Positions 22,171 to 34,199 of a DNA stretch of 64,000 nucleotides are shown here, piece by piece. The stretch is taken from the NCBI GenBank assembly GCA_026874595.1, contig CM049306.1, positions 14,779,019 to 14,843,018 on the forward strand. The letters are read 5' to 3'. Positions within the stretch are counted from its first letter, which is position 1. Each line of letters opens with the position of its first letter. Source of the stretch: Sipunculus nudus (lineage: Eukaryota > Annelida > Sipuncula > Golfingiida > Sipunculidae). The translations under genes and the position numbers were made by a program. The notes below the pieces were generated by a model. The model made no database searches, was not told the origin of the DNA, and saw only the letters and a list, made by a program, of their open reading frames with translations.

Positions 22171-23942
22171 ATGAAAACAACATGTCTCCCCTGGAGGGGG
22201 GGATTATAAAATGGGTATCTTTAAGAAAACCTATATAGTTCTTATAAAGAATGATCAAACTGATATATTTTGGCAAAATGGACATACATATTCATATTCA
22301 TGGCTTCACAACCTACACTGTTTGTAAATTCTAAAAAAAAAAAAAATTCAATTGAAATCCTATGATACAGATAAATGTGGAAAAAGTTGGCTGGAATCTG
22401 TCCAGTGACGCACAAGATCTACCAACAGACTGAAGACAGATATATATTTTGCCCTGACAATAGCTCAGAGATGAGCTAAAACATTTTTCAACCCTCTGCC
22501 AACAGGCTTATACAGCAGGGTAATCAGTGCTGTCACTGGTGGGAGCAGCTTCTTGGCACGGAACAAGCAATCGATCAAACCTACAATATATTTTCTTTGG
22601 TTTTCTGGCATATCTTGCAGCCGCCCTGTGAAGCTTTACTCACAAATTACTGATTTTACAGCACATATTTTCTTGTTAAATGATTCGTGAATATCTCTGG
22701 CTTGCAGCCATGATCGCTGCTTAATTGGGAATCACTGATTTTCTACTTAAAGAATCTGTAGTTCATTGCTTCTACCAGTTATATCTAGATGACACCCCAA
22801 AAAAATCTTAATTCCATCAAAGTAAGCAATCATTCAATTATTGATATACACCAACTAAAGCAAACTCCACAGACTGATTCAAACCCTATCCTTTTTTTAA
22901 ACCCAAATTTATAAACATAGTTGAAGGTCAGAGCTATGCAGTATTAATTATAAAATATACCCTATATGAACTATACAATTTCCTTAATGCTTTTCCTATC
23001 TGACAGCCCACATTACTTTCACTATCTCTGAATGTTTATTTTAAGGATCAGGATGTGTCCCCCCTTAATCAAGCTATGATTAAATATACCAGCCAGTTAT
23101 TTTTTTTTCATTTATTCAATACAATTTGCTTCCCATTATACTATTACATGAAACCATGTAACAAACTGAAGTCTGTTGCAGCTGACTATTTGATTGCTGA
23201 ATACAGGTTATATACCATAATACTATAAGAGTGGCACTTGGTTAAGACACAAGTCTTATTACTTAAGCACTGTTGTGCTTTAAAAAGTATGAAATAACAG
23301 GACAGGCTGCAATATGCTATTATGACAGTGATACACTAAAGACTTAATTGACATTATCATTATCTGATTAGTGATGTGTTCTTGTAATTTTTTCAAAATT
23401 TCCAAGTATACCTAAGGGGCCTGCTGCCTTTCATAATTACTGATTCTAACATCTCAAATGGTGCAAACTCCAGAGTTTCTCACAGCTTTACTTTGTTCCA
23501 AGAACATATTATCTCCCATAAAATTAAGTATTGATGGCATATCAAGTTTCATTGCAAGTAATTAGTTTCTTGTTTGACAACCAGTTACTTGCACAAAAAT
23601 TAGAGACAGGGATTCAAGCAAGATGATGTCTGGCATTTAAAGAAAGCACTTTCATGAAATATAACGAAATATGAAGTAAATCAATCATCTGACAAAAAGT
23701 ATTTTCAAAAAGAGAAAAAGATTAGAAGCAATTGTGTGGCGGCTTTCACAGAGGAGAAAATAATTTCACAAGCATGAATCTTTCACGTGATAGGAAATAT
23801 GGCTAATTGTACTGGATGTGCCTAGGATGTTTTATTGTTACACTGTGTTAACAAATTCAGCGGCATAGTGTAATTGGCACATAAACTTGACATTTGTTGT
23901 GAGAAAGCAGAATGTGTTGACACACAGTGGAGTAATGGTAAA
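22171..23942. other. Unassigned sequence
   Basis: No repeat family or coding exon was recognised. CTCAC/AAATTAC near 22645 could be read as a weak minus-strand splice donor, without a supporting frame. Confidence 0.4.
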
Positions 23943-24082
23943 ACAAGTGACCCAGGGGTCATGATGCTCAGCTGACCAGGAAGACATTGACAAAAGTAAT
24001 TTTATCATCTGAATGTCAAATTTGAATGAAATACTTTTTCCAAACTTGACCTTTTGTATAAAATCATCCAATATTCATTGGG

Positions 24083-24740
24083 GTACTATGGAGCTCTGTA
24101 GCATGAAGGATATGGGTAACAGACACCTATTTTCAAGGTTTACAAGATGACTTTTCAGGGGTCTCCCAGCATGTCAAAAAATAAAATTCTAGGTCCAGTT
24201 ATTATGATTTGTGCCCTGTTAACAAATCCAAATGTATATTCTGGGGGGTATTTCAAAGCCGCATAGGATGAAGGATATGGGTAACAGAGATGTAATTTCA
24301 GGTGCACAAGGAGACTTTTCAGGGGCCTCCCAGCTTATCAAGAAAGGAGATTCTAGGTCAAGTCATTATAATTTGTGCTCTGTTAACAGATGACCAAATC
24401 TTTATTCTGGGGAGTACTTCGGAGCCCCAGAGCATGAAGGATATGGGTAACAGGGACCTTATTTCGGGTTTCCATGTAGACCTTTTATGGGCTTCCCTGG
24501 AGGTGAGGACAGAAGATTCTAGGTCCAGTCATTATGATTTGTGCCCTGTTAATATATGACCAAATCTTTATTCTGGGGGTACTTCAGAGCCCCATAGCTC
24601 ACAGAATGTGGGTAACAGGGACCTTATTTCAGGTTTCCATGTAGACCTTTTATGGGCTTCCCTGGAGGTGAGGATAGAAGATTCTAGGTCCAGTCATTAT
24701 GATTTGTGCCCTGTTTACAGATGACCAAATGTTTAAAGAT
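24083..24740. repeat. ~166-bp tandem units lacking the palindrome, four copies
   Basis: The anchor GTA in GGGGTACTTC recurs at 24083, 24248, 24414 and 24580 (spacings 165, 166, 166). Units share GGATATGGGTAACAGAGACC, AATTTCAGGTTT, TTTTCATGGG.CTCCC and GATTCTAGGTCCAGT.ATTATGATTTGTGCCCTGTTAACAGATGACCAAATCTTTATTCTGG. This is the second half of the 337-bp unit amplified on its own. Confidence 0.85.
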
Positions 24741-24783
24741 CACAAAAGTAGAGAAAAAAAATTGTAAAAAATAAAAAAAAATA

Positions 24784-27700
24784 GGTGGCGCCACCAATCT
24801 CCAGAAATTGATGAAACACTCCATGATCAATATCCATGCAAAGAATCATGGTGATTAATGCATTAGTTGTTCAGATACTTGAGCTTTTGTATTAAATTTT
24901 GCATTATTCTGGGGGGTACTTCAGAACCCCATAGCTCAAAGAATATAGGTCACAGTGACCTAATTTCAGGTTTACAAGGAGAATTTCCATAGACCTCCCA
25001 GGATTTCAAGTAAGAAGATTCCCGGTCTAGCGGTTACGATTTGTGCCCTGTTAACAGACATAGACGCCTGGATGGCCGGACGGACAACGGACAAAAGGTG
25101 ATCCCTAAAGCTCAGATGACTTTCAGTCAGCTGAGCTAAAAATTGAAAAAAATACAGGTGGCGCCACCAGAATGCAGAAACTGATGAAACATTTCATGAT
25201 CAATATCCATGCAAAGAATCATGGTGATCAATATAATAATTGTCCAGATACTTGAGCTTTTGTATCAAATTTTCCATTTTTCTGGGGGGTACTTCGGAGC
25301 CCAATAGCTCAGAGGTTATGGGTAACAGAGACCTAATTTCAAGTTTTTAAGGAGACTTTTCATGGGCCTCTCAGCATGTCAAGAGAGAAGATTCTAGGTC
25401 CAGTTGTTACAATTTGTGCCATGTTAACAGATGACCGCATCTTATGAGGTCTCAAAAAAAGAGAAAAAAATTCGTAAAAATAAAAAAAATAAAGGTGGCG
25501 CCACCATACTGCAGAAACTGATGACACATTCCATGATCAATATCCATGCAAAGAATCATGGTGATCACTGCAATAGTTGTTTAGATACTTGAGCTTTTGT
25601 ATCAAATTGTCCATTATTCTGAGGGATACTTCAGATGACTTACAGTCAGCTGAGCTAAAAACACTTAATGGTCAATATCCATACAAAGAATCATGATGAT
25701 CTCCGTATTAGTTGATCAGATACTTCAGCTTTTGTATCAAATTGTCCATTATTCTAAGGGATACTTCAGAGTCCTATAGCTTGAAGGATATGGGTAACAG
25801 AGACCTAATTTCAAGTTTCCACAGGCACTCTTCATGGGCCTCCTTGCATGACAAGAATGAAGTTTCTAGGTCCAGTTGTTGCAATTTGTACCCTCTTGAT
25901 AGATAACCACATCTTCAAAGGTCTCGAAAAAAGAGAAAAAAATTCGTAAAAATTTGAAAAAAATAGAGGTGGCGCACCCTCTCTGCAGAAACTGATGGAA
26001 CAGCTCATGATCAATATGTATGCCAAAAATCATGACCATCAGTGTTGTAGTTATTGAGATACTGCACTTTTTGTATCAAATTTTCCATTATTCTGGGGGG
26101 TATTTTGGAGCCATACAGCCTAAAGAATATGGGTAACAGAGACCTAATTTCAGGTTTCCATGGAGAATTTTCATGGGTCTCCCTGTGTGTCAAGAATGAA
26201 GATTCTAGGTCCAGTCGTTATGATTTGTGCCATGCTAACAGATGACAGCATCCTTAAAGGTCTCAAAAATAGAGGAAGAAATCGTAAATAAATCAAACAA
26301 TATAGGTGGCGCCACCAGTCTGCAGGAACTGATGGAACACCTCTTGATCAATAGTTATGCCACAAATCATGACCATCAGTGATGTAGTTATTGAGATATT
26401 GAAGTTTTTGTATGAAATTTTTGACTACTCTGGGGGGTACTTTGGGGCCCCATAGCTTGAAGGATATGGGTAACAGAGACCTAATTTCTGGTTTCCATGG
26501 AGACTTTTCATAGGTCTCTCAGTGTATTGAGAATGAAGATTCTAGAACCAGTCGTTACGATTTGTGCCATGCTAACAGATGACAGCATCCTTAAAGGTCT
26601 CAAAAATAGAGGAAGAAATCGTAAAAAATTCAAACAATATAGGTGGCGCCACCAGTCTGCAGGAACTGATGGAACATCTCATAATCAATATGTATGCCAA
26701 AAATCATGACCATCAGTGATGTAGTTATTGAGATATTGAAGTTTTTGTATGAAATTTTTGACTACTCTGGGGGGGGGTACTTTGAGGCCCCATAGCTCGA
26801 AGGATATGGGTAACAGAGACCTAATTTCTGGTTTCCATGGAGACTTTTCATAGGTCTCTCAGTGTATTGAGAATGAAGATTCTAGGTCCAGTCATTACGA
26901 TTTGTGCCTCGTAACAGATGTTCACATTTTTAAAGGTCTCAAAAAAAAAGAGAAAACAATTCGTAAAAAATAATAAAAAAAAAAAAAAATAGAGGTGGCG
27001 CACCCAGGCTGCAGAAACTGATGACACACTCCATGATCAAAATCCATGCAAACAATTATGGTCATCCCTGCATTCGTTGTTCAGATACTTCAGCTTTTAT
27101 ATCAAATTTTCCATTAATCTGAGCTGTACTTTGGAGTGCCACAGCTTAAAGGATATGGGTAACAGAGACCTAATTTCATATTTCCATGGAGACTTTTCAT
27201 GGGTCTCCCTGTGTGTCAAGAATGAAGATTCTAGGTCCAGTCGTTACTATTTGTGCCATCCTAACAGATGACAGCATCCTTTAAGGTCTCAAAAATAGAG
27301 GAAAAAATCGTAAAAAATTGAACGATACAGGTGGCGCCACCAGTCTGCAGGAACAGATGACACATCTCATGATCAATAGTTATGCCACAAATCATGACCA
27401 TCATTCAAGTAGTTAATGAGATACTGAAGTTTTTGTATGAAATTTTTTACTTTTCTTGGGGGTATTTTGGGGCTCCATAGCTCGAAGAATATGGGTAACA
27501 GAGACCTAATTTCTGGTTTCCATGGAGACTTTTCATAGGTCTCTCAGTGTGTCAAGAATGAAGATTCTAGGTCCAGTCTTTACGATTTGTGCCTTGTTAA
27601 CAGATGTTTACATTTTGAAAGGTCTCAAAAATAGAGAAAAAAATTCGTAAAAAATTGAACAATATAGGTGGCGCCACCAGTCTGCAGGAACTGATGGAAC

Positions 27701-28345
27701 ATCTCATGATCAATATGTATGACAAAAATCATGACCATCAGTGATGTAGTTATTGAGATATTGAAGTTTTTGTATGAAATTTTTGACTACTCTGGGGGGG
27801 GTACTTTGAGGCCCCATAGCTCGAAGGATATGGGTAACAGAGACCTAATTTCTGGTTTCCATGGAGACTTTTCATAGGTCTCTCAGTGAGTCGAGAATGA
27901 AGATTCTAAGTCCAGTCATTACGATTTGTGCCTTGTTAACAGATGTTCACATTTTTAAAGGTTTCAAAAATAGAGAAAAAAATTCGTAAAAAATCGAAAA
28001 ATACAGGTGGCGCCACCAGTCTTCAAGAACTGATGAAACCTCTCATGATCAATATGTATGCCAAAAATCATGACCATCAGTCAAGTAGTTAATGAGATAT
28101 TGAAGTTTTTGTATGAAATTTTGGACTTTTCTGGGGGGTACTTGGGGCCCCATAGCTCGAAGGATATGGGTAACAGAGACCTAATTTCTGGTTTCCAAGG
28201 AGATTTTTCATGGACCTCCCAGGATGTCATGTAAGAAGATTCCAGTTCAAGCGGTTACGATTTGTGCCCTGTTAACGGACAGACGCCCGGACGGCCGGAC
28301 AGCCGGACGGACGACGGACAAAAGGTGATCCCTATAGCTCAGATG
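24784..28345. repeat. 337-bp tandem array, about ten units
   Basis: Palindrome starts are 24784, 25157, 25494, 25968 (GGTGGCGCACCC), 26305, 26642, 26994 (GGTGGCGCACCC), 27330, 27667 and 28006. Spacings are 373, 337, 474, 337, 337, 352, 336, 337 and 339. Each unit contains CTGCAGGAACTGATG, GATCAATATGTATGCC, AATCATGACCATCAGTGATG, GAGATATTGAAGTTTTTGTA, the CTGGGGGGTACTT block and an A-rich stretch before the next palindrome. The 26.3-28.0 kb units are nearly identical, suggesting recent expansion. Confidence 0.9.
25111..25141. other. Internal copy of the F2 right terminus
   Basis: CTCAGATGACTTTCAGTCAGCTGAGCTAAAAA occurs here with its preceding GGACGGACAACGGAC tract, then runs straight into TTGAAAAAAATACAGGTGGCGCC without a new left terminus. 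A shorter, deletion-joined copy follows at 25630-25662. Confidence 0.8.
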
Positions 28346-28366
28346 ACTTTCAGTCAGCTGAGCTAA

Positions 28367-29653
28367 AAAAACCTGAATTTCTTGAGGTGCAATTAAACTA
28401 ACACAGTTCCTTTTGATTAGAATCTTTCAGTCAATTCATTTGTCAAGAATATGATTAGCAACCATGAAAATATGAACATTTAAACAAGAACATCAGCTTA
28501 CAAGACTTTATTTTCTTACCAAATCCCTATCCCCTGTTGAACCACATGATAATTATTACAGAATTAAAATTATCTGTGTCAAGGATAAAGTTCACAATGA
28601 TGAAACATGTTACAGTTCCAAGAAGAGGTAACATCACAACAGGAATTCCCTTTATCCTAATCTGAAATGTAATTTTTATCATAAAACTCACTTGTGTTTA
28701 ACAATATCTTGTTTACACATGTTACTTATTTCCTTGTAATCATTTTTTATTATTTATGTTAAGGATAAAACACAGGACAACATTTAAGCATTAGATATTA
28801 TCTATCATAATCAGGTACCAGTCATCACATTATCAGGAACAACAAACATGCAGATTCTTTCATTCTGTTAGAAAATAAAAACCACAAATGTAATAAGTAA
28901 TGTCAGCAAATTAGCTTACATGACCCATATAAACACTGCAGATTATATGTCATGCCCCATAGAATATTTTTACACTATCAACTATATTAATCTAACAATA
29001 AATAGATGAACAACTGGCCTTGCATACTAAAAATAAAATTTAAAGAGAAAGAAGCTGGGTTAATTAATTTCTTCAGGACTCCCAATGATGCAAAGCTGGA
29101 ATATTTTCTGTTGTTTCATTGATTCATTCCTAAACCCAAATCAGCTGTTCTGTGGACTTAAGTTACAGCAGAATGGTTTTTAATTGATATATCTGACTTT
29201 CTGCAACAGACCCTGTGTTACTTTAGTATTTGTAAACCCTAGAAAGCCCAAAGCCCAAAGTATAAGAAATCAACAAGCAACATACCAGCCGGTACACAAT
29301 AATATTGGATCACAGTTCCAAAAATTAAGTTTGAATTTACAGGATTGGATAGTCACATTAGCATCATTTCAATATGTGCTGGAAAGCACCTTACATTTCA
29401 ACCAATATAATACATGAAAATGGCACTGTTATATATTAGAATATAATGGCTCCAATACAGTACTAAAACTGTGAGGGAAAGTCACTAATATTCTTCTGCC
29501 ATATTAATTTGGACAGTTCTAAATCACAAATGCAAAGTCAGACCTTCATTCACATCAAAAGAAACCTACACCCACACTGTATGCAGCCTCATGCAATCTT
29601 ATGTTGACCATTCTCACAGATAATACAGCACATGATCTCTTCAGTATACTTAC
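28367..29653. other. Unassigned AT-rich sequence
   Basis: No repeats or coding exons were recognised. If the candidate exon at 29654-29705 is real, this would be intron. Confidence 0.4.
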
Positions 29654-29705
29654 CTTTCGTCTGTTGGTACGCATAGAGCACATCCTTATATAATCGGTAA
29701 TCCAT
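29654..29705 (-). CDS. Candidate short coding exon with strong splice donor
   Basis: On the minus strand, ATGGATTACC... runs 17 codons plus one base (MDYRLYKDVLYAYQQTK) to CGAAAG followed by GTAAGTATA, a near-consensus donor at 29653. A different frame through the same exon, entered after an AG at about 29712 (CACATAAG), is also open and protein-like (YKWITDYIRMCSMRTNRRK), so it could instead be an internal exon of about 58 bp. Neither peptide matches a family I recognise. Downstream exons would lie at lower coordinates and none was found. Confidence 0.3.
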
Positions 29706-30487
29706 TTATAAGCTTATGTGTGCATGCAGAATGTGCCACATATTGAGAAAATAAGAATATAATACCAATGCCATTCATCAGATGCGGTCAAGAAATTAAA
29801 CCCCATAAACCAGAACCTTGGCAATATGCTCACACCAACACAAATACAGTCTAAATTTCGAAGAGACCCTCCCATGAAGGCATGAATCAGGATAGAGTGC
29901 ATGCTTGAGGAATGAAAATTGGGTGATTCAATAAAAAAACTTGGAGAGCCTGAGGGTAGCTGTTGATAGGTGGAGTGAACAGGTATGGTAAATAGTGGAC
30001 ACTGAGTAAATATTAAACTTAGGTAGGCCTTAAGATAAATGGCACACACCATATTGGGTTGGTGCATGTTCAAACACTGTGGACCCAGCTTACTCCTTGA
30101 AACACTCATAGACTGAAGGCTGATGACGCCAGGCTCAGTCACACTTTGATGAGGAGGCAGGATTATGGCTGATGAAATAGACCTCCGCTAATTACATTCC
30201 TCTGATTACATTTCCATACATGAACCTCCAGGCTTTCTGGTAAACCTCACATGGATCAACACATAAATAAAGTAGCCTTAAACTGCTAAAATCTGGGAAA
30301 TAGAATATTGTTGGTAATTTCTCTGATTAACATACAAGTGTAAAAGCACCCCTTCATATGCAGCAACATTTGGTCATTGTCACTTGTGATAATAAGAAAT
30401 GATAAAAAAAAAATATGTTAACTTAAAATTCACAAGTGTTCTGGGCCCTGCTTGTAAACTTTGTTATAAAATAGCTTGGCATTAAAA
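29706..30487. other. Unassigned sequence holding the longest ORF of the window
   Basis: A 142-codon minus-strand ORF spans 29714-30142, but its composition (no charged blocks, scattered Cys/His/Ser) looks like random translation and no domain is visible. No repeat termini were found. Confidence 0.4.
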
Positions 30488-31018
30488 ACAAGTGACCCAT
30501 GGGTTGTGACGCTCAGCCAACTAACATGTTGACAATTTATGCTTGCACAGGCAACTAATTAAGATAATGTAGATGGCATCATTCATTGTTCATGCATATT
30601 AGCCCAAGTTCATCAAGACCCATAAGCACACAAAATTTGATGACAATCAATCCAGCCGTTACTGAGGAATCTGGCAATTCGTGTGTAGTTTGCATCATTT
30701 CTGGGATGCTCAACATGCCCCATTACTTAGATAATATAGGTCACAATGACCTAATTTCAGGTTTTCTGAGAACTCTGAGGAACTCTCAGGATGTCAAGTT
30801 AGAAGATTCTAGGTCCAATTGTTATGTGTGCCCTGCTTTGGTATCAAACTAACAATTATTTGGGGGCTGCTTTGCCAAATAGCTTAGAGAATATGGGTAA
30901 CAGAGACCTAATTTCAGATTACCAAGGAAACTTTTCATGGACCTCCCTTGATGTCAAATTAGAAGATTCTAGGTCCAATGGTTATGATTTACGCCCTGGT
31001 TTGGTATCAAATTATCAA
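30488..31018 (-). mobile_element. F2 element truncated by an F1 insertion
   Basis: The left end is ACAAGTGACCCATGGGTTGTGAC then GCTCAGCC. Internal F2 unit phrases follow (TATAGGTCACAATGACCTAATTTCAGG, GATTCTAGGTCCAATGGTTATGATTT, GGGTAACAGAGACCTAATTTC). The right hairpin is missing; sequence switches at TTATCAA to the CTAG end of F1 at 31019. Confidence 0.65.
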
Positions 31019-31400
31019 CTAGAAAATGGGTAGTCGATATTAGCAACTACGTGTATCCACCAAAATCAGAGTAGGACGGGTGAAGTGAGGCATAGATTGG
31101 GTGGCAAGGGGAAACAGAGTTAGCTGTGTTTCATATGAGCTTGGATGTCTGCAGCGTAAACTAGAATTTAGGTGGCGCCACCTGTCATAATAAATCATGA
31201 AAGCTGTCCAGGATGTATAAACCTGCAAAATTTTAGGCAGATATGTCAAAACGCAGCTGAGATATGAGTGATTTTGTCCCATGGCAGACAAACAGATGGA
31301 CGCTGTGCAAAATGATTGCAGATGGCGCCACCAATTTTGCGTATGGTAAAGAGCTATGTGAGATCTATACACATGCAAATTTTCAGGAAGATACGTCAAA
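31019..31400 (-). mobile_element. F1 fragment, CTAG end only
   Basis: It starts CTAGAAAATGGGTAGTCGATATTAGCAACTAC then GTGTATCCACCAAAATCAGAGT. One exact palindrome lies at 31171 and a variant AGATGGCGCCACC near 31320. It ends abruptly near ATACGTCAAACTGACAGG with no terminal hairpin. Confidence 0.65.
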
Positions 31401-31974
31401 CTGACAGGAGCCCATGTTCTGCAACCTTCTGGTAGTTAACATTGTTCTGCCCAAATACAGAATTTGTTTTCTTTATAAATCTTCTTAAATTTAAGTCCTT
31501 ATTCACAAAAATTGCTGCTCACAGGCTAACAAGTTCATTACAAAATATTCTATTGGTAAGTTGAACTTTCCATGGGTATGTTTACCCCTATTAACTCTAA
31601 TATCTCAATTCTTCTTGCAGCTGATTTACAATAACCATATTTTTGTCTTCTTTATTTTAAGTTTTTTTTTAAGTTCCCTAGTTAAGCAATTCTTCTTGAT
31701 TTACACTCTTATAAATTTTCCAAAATACAATTTTACAAACACACTTTACATTCTAATGTGTACTGTTCCTTTTGAGCATTAATGGGCCAGCTAGTGTCTT
31801 AGCAAATATATACATATCTTGGTGACTGTGGCAAAAATACTTGAAAATTTTGAGTTACATTTATACATACACCAGGTAAATTACTCTAGACATAAGTATA
31901 AACAAAGGCTATGGATGGATTCCCTAACAAAATGTTTGATGATATTTTGAATGTCTGGAGTTCTTCAACCTAAG
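31401..31974. other. Unassigned AT-rich sequence
   Basis: Nothing recognised; the ORF at 31561-31782 is low-complexity Phe/Leu/Ile. Confidence 0.4.
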
Positions 31975-32632
31975 CAAACAAATGTAACAAGTCGTCTGTG
32001 GACAACAAAGCTTGCTGGTATGGGGCATTCAGAAAATCCTTGACCTTAAACCCAAAATTATATGTGGGATTCCTATAACCCCCTATATAATACATGTATG
32101 AATATGAATATGATACTAAGTTTAATTGAAATATCTTCATCAGCAAATGGAGCAATGAACCTAACAAAAAACTTCAACCAGACATGTTATTGAACAACTG
32201 GGGCCTCTGACCTTGACCTTTTGATCCCTAAATCATACCCAAGATTCCTTATCCCCTATGCAATACATATGTGAAATATAAAAGCAATAGGGTATGTGGT
32301 TGCTGAGTTATAACGAGTTAGCAAAAACTTTAAATTAAGTCTAATTGGAATGTCTTCTTTAGAAATGGAGAAATAAAACTAACAAAAAAAACTTTAACCT
32401 GACATGTTCATGGACAAAGGGGGCCTGTGATCTTTACCTCTGAATCCCAAAATCATAAGGGGGGATTAATAACCACCATTACCATATATATGTGTAATAT
32501 GAAAGCAACAGGGTCAGTGGTTGCTGAGTTATAGACTTCACAATAAACTTTAACCTGGGGTGTCTACGGACAACACCAATGCCAAGGTATGATATAAGCT
32601 CTCCTAAACTTCATTCCAGCGAGCTAAAAGGA
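31975..32632. repeat. ~200-bp degenerate tandem repeat, three units, Helitron-like tail
   Basis: Units share TGACCTT(A/G)ACC, ATCATA.C..GATTCCTTATCCCCTAT, AATACATATGTG.AATATGAAAGCAA.AGGGT, GTGGTTGCTGAGTTATA and AACTTTAACCTGACATGTTCATGGACAA. The right side ends CATTCCAGCGAGCTAAAAGG, similar to the GAGCTAAAA end of F2, but no matching left end was found. It is probably a further related family. Confidence 0.5.
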
Positions 32633-32982
32633 AGTCATACTGATATTCTGAATACAAATGTACACAGGACAAAATAAAATATAAGGGTCAAATGTATAAT
32701 ATACTTTCACCGTCATGAAAAATATTTGTCTATTTAAATTAATGTAAATTTCAGGGATATGTAAACTGAAGAAGGTAATTGCTTTGAAGGAATGCTATCC
32801 AATTTAAGAAATTATCATATTTCATGCTGATGTTATTTCTGAAACCAAACATAGGGAGAGACCTATTCTACCAACCTCTCCCTGTGATAAGATTGAGACT
32901 GCCTGGATGAGGCAGCACTCGAAAATGGTTTCAAAATGTCCCAAATATAGAACACAGTCAACCAGTAATAAGACAAGAATAC
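32633..32982. other. Unassigned sequence
   Basis: No feature recognised. Confidence 0.4.
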
Positions 32983-33004
32983 CCCTTACGAAAATGAAAA
33001 GTAC

Positions 33005-33300
33005 TCACATATATGTGCCTTATATGTCCCATATAAGGCCCTTATATGTCCCTTATATTTCCCATATAAGTGCTGTGTATGTGAGTTATATTTATATTGC
33101 AGCTATATGTTTAGCCAGGCATTGTTATATGTGAGTTATAAGGGAGTTGTATGTTTGTTATATGTCAGCTATAAGGGAGTCACACTTAAAGCTATTCTCT
33201 ATATTTCAGTTATATGTGACTTGTATGGGAGATGTAAGGTAGCATGCACATGAAGGAGCTCTGTATATGTCAGTTATATGTCAGTTATATGTTCATATAC
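33005..33300 (+). repeat. Left subterminal TATATG(T/G) array
   Basis: Irregular short repeats of CTTATATGTCCC, CCATATAAGG, TATATGTGAGTTATA and TATATGTCAGTTATA. They become sparser inward and are similar to, but less regular than, the right array. Confidence 0.75.
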
Positions 33301-34019
33301 TTTGAGGCTTATTGTGCTACAAGATAGGACTTAGAAATTTTCAAAGAGAACAAAAATGCTGCAGAAACTTCTAAGTCCCAACTCTTTATGTTTTTCAAAC
33401 AAAATGAATTAAACTGAATAAATAATGAAGAAGTATGGTAATATGGGGGTCAAAATAACCAGCTTCCTCAGAATTTTAGGTATATTAAAAAATGATACTA
33501 ATAATTAGGAATTATATTCCGCTACTTTTTTATCTGATTGATTCCTTAAGTGATGTAAACATTTAACACTAGTATTCATGCAGAAAAAGATCATTTAATC
33601 AAAACACAATATAAAAATACATATTGTTTATATTTTGTGACATTGATATATTATAAGAAACATTATTCATTTGGAATGTAGTTTATATTCAAGTACTACA
33701 GAATCCCATTACCACAGATAACTAGTTCATATTAAAATACAGAACATTGGGTATTGATGTGGTATGCTACTGACTTGTTATGGCAAACCCTAAACATTAT
33801 CCTAATATTTCATTGGATTTATAATTATATAATTCTAACAGCTAAAACACACCTGCCTTCCAGCTGTAAAATATTGCCATACAAAATCAACAATATTTAT
33901 CAAAGCATTGTTATTTTATAAAAACAAATGTCTGCATCCTTAAAATTCTTCAGGCTCAGTAATGAGTAGTAATACTGTATTCACAGATATATGTAACACC
34001 CCTCCCCCTCCCCCATGAC

Positions 34020-34199
34020 TGTTACTGATAAGGCCAAGGTCTAGAGCTAGCTGTCTCAGCTGTACATGCTGTGTTCCCCGGGACAAAGAGATTGCATTCC
34101 TGTGTGAATGACAACATCCGGTAACCGTTGGGATCATATTTGGAATAAGCTGGGTTTGTCAACCAGAAGGGGAATTTATAGCTGAAAAGTGTCTCATTG
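34020..34199 (+). ncRNA. Candidate lncRNA exon 1 (start approximate)
   Basis: The exon ends CTCATTG at 34199 followed by GTGAGTACT, a strong donor. A C/T-rich CCCCTCCCCCTCCCCC tract lies just upstream (about 33998-34014) and might serve a promoter; the 5' limit is a guess. Short ORFs inside (13 and 25 codons) terminate within the exon, so a coding role is unlikely. Confidence 0.3.

Larger units (their letters stand above)
23943..28366 (-). mobile_element. Giant F2 Helitron-like element, 4.4 kb, internally amplified
   Basis: The left end is ACAAGTGACCCAGGGGTCA then the SIR GCTCAGCTGAC. The right end is AGATGACTTTCAGTCAGCTGAGCTAAAAA, preceded by a GGACGGCCGGACAGCCGGACGG-type tract. Between them are two arrays: four ~166-bp units without the palindrome, then a 337-bp array with it. 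Two extra copies of the right terminus lie inside (25111-25141 and 25630-25662). Compared with the 540-bp F2 at 18728 it is an eightfold expanded version. No coding potential is seen. Confidence 0.75.

Noticed and set aside
24784-28345. Regular array considered as a CRISPR
   Set aside because: The unit is 337 bp with the whole unit conserved, there are no short repeat/variable spacer alternation and no cas genes, and the context is eukaryotic.
29714-30142. Longest ORF of the window, 142 codons, minus strand
   Set aside because: No domain, hydrophobic/Ser-rich random-looking composition, no splice context at its ends, and length within chance expectation for 64 kb; not called as a gene.
33029-33038. 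CCATATAAGG, an exact SRF CArG box
   Set aside because: One exact match inside an array of ATATATGG-like words is expected by composition; no cluster of exact CArG boxes is present.
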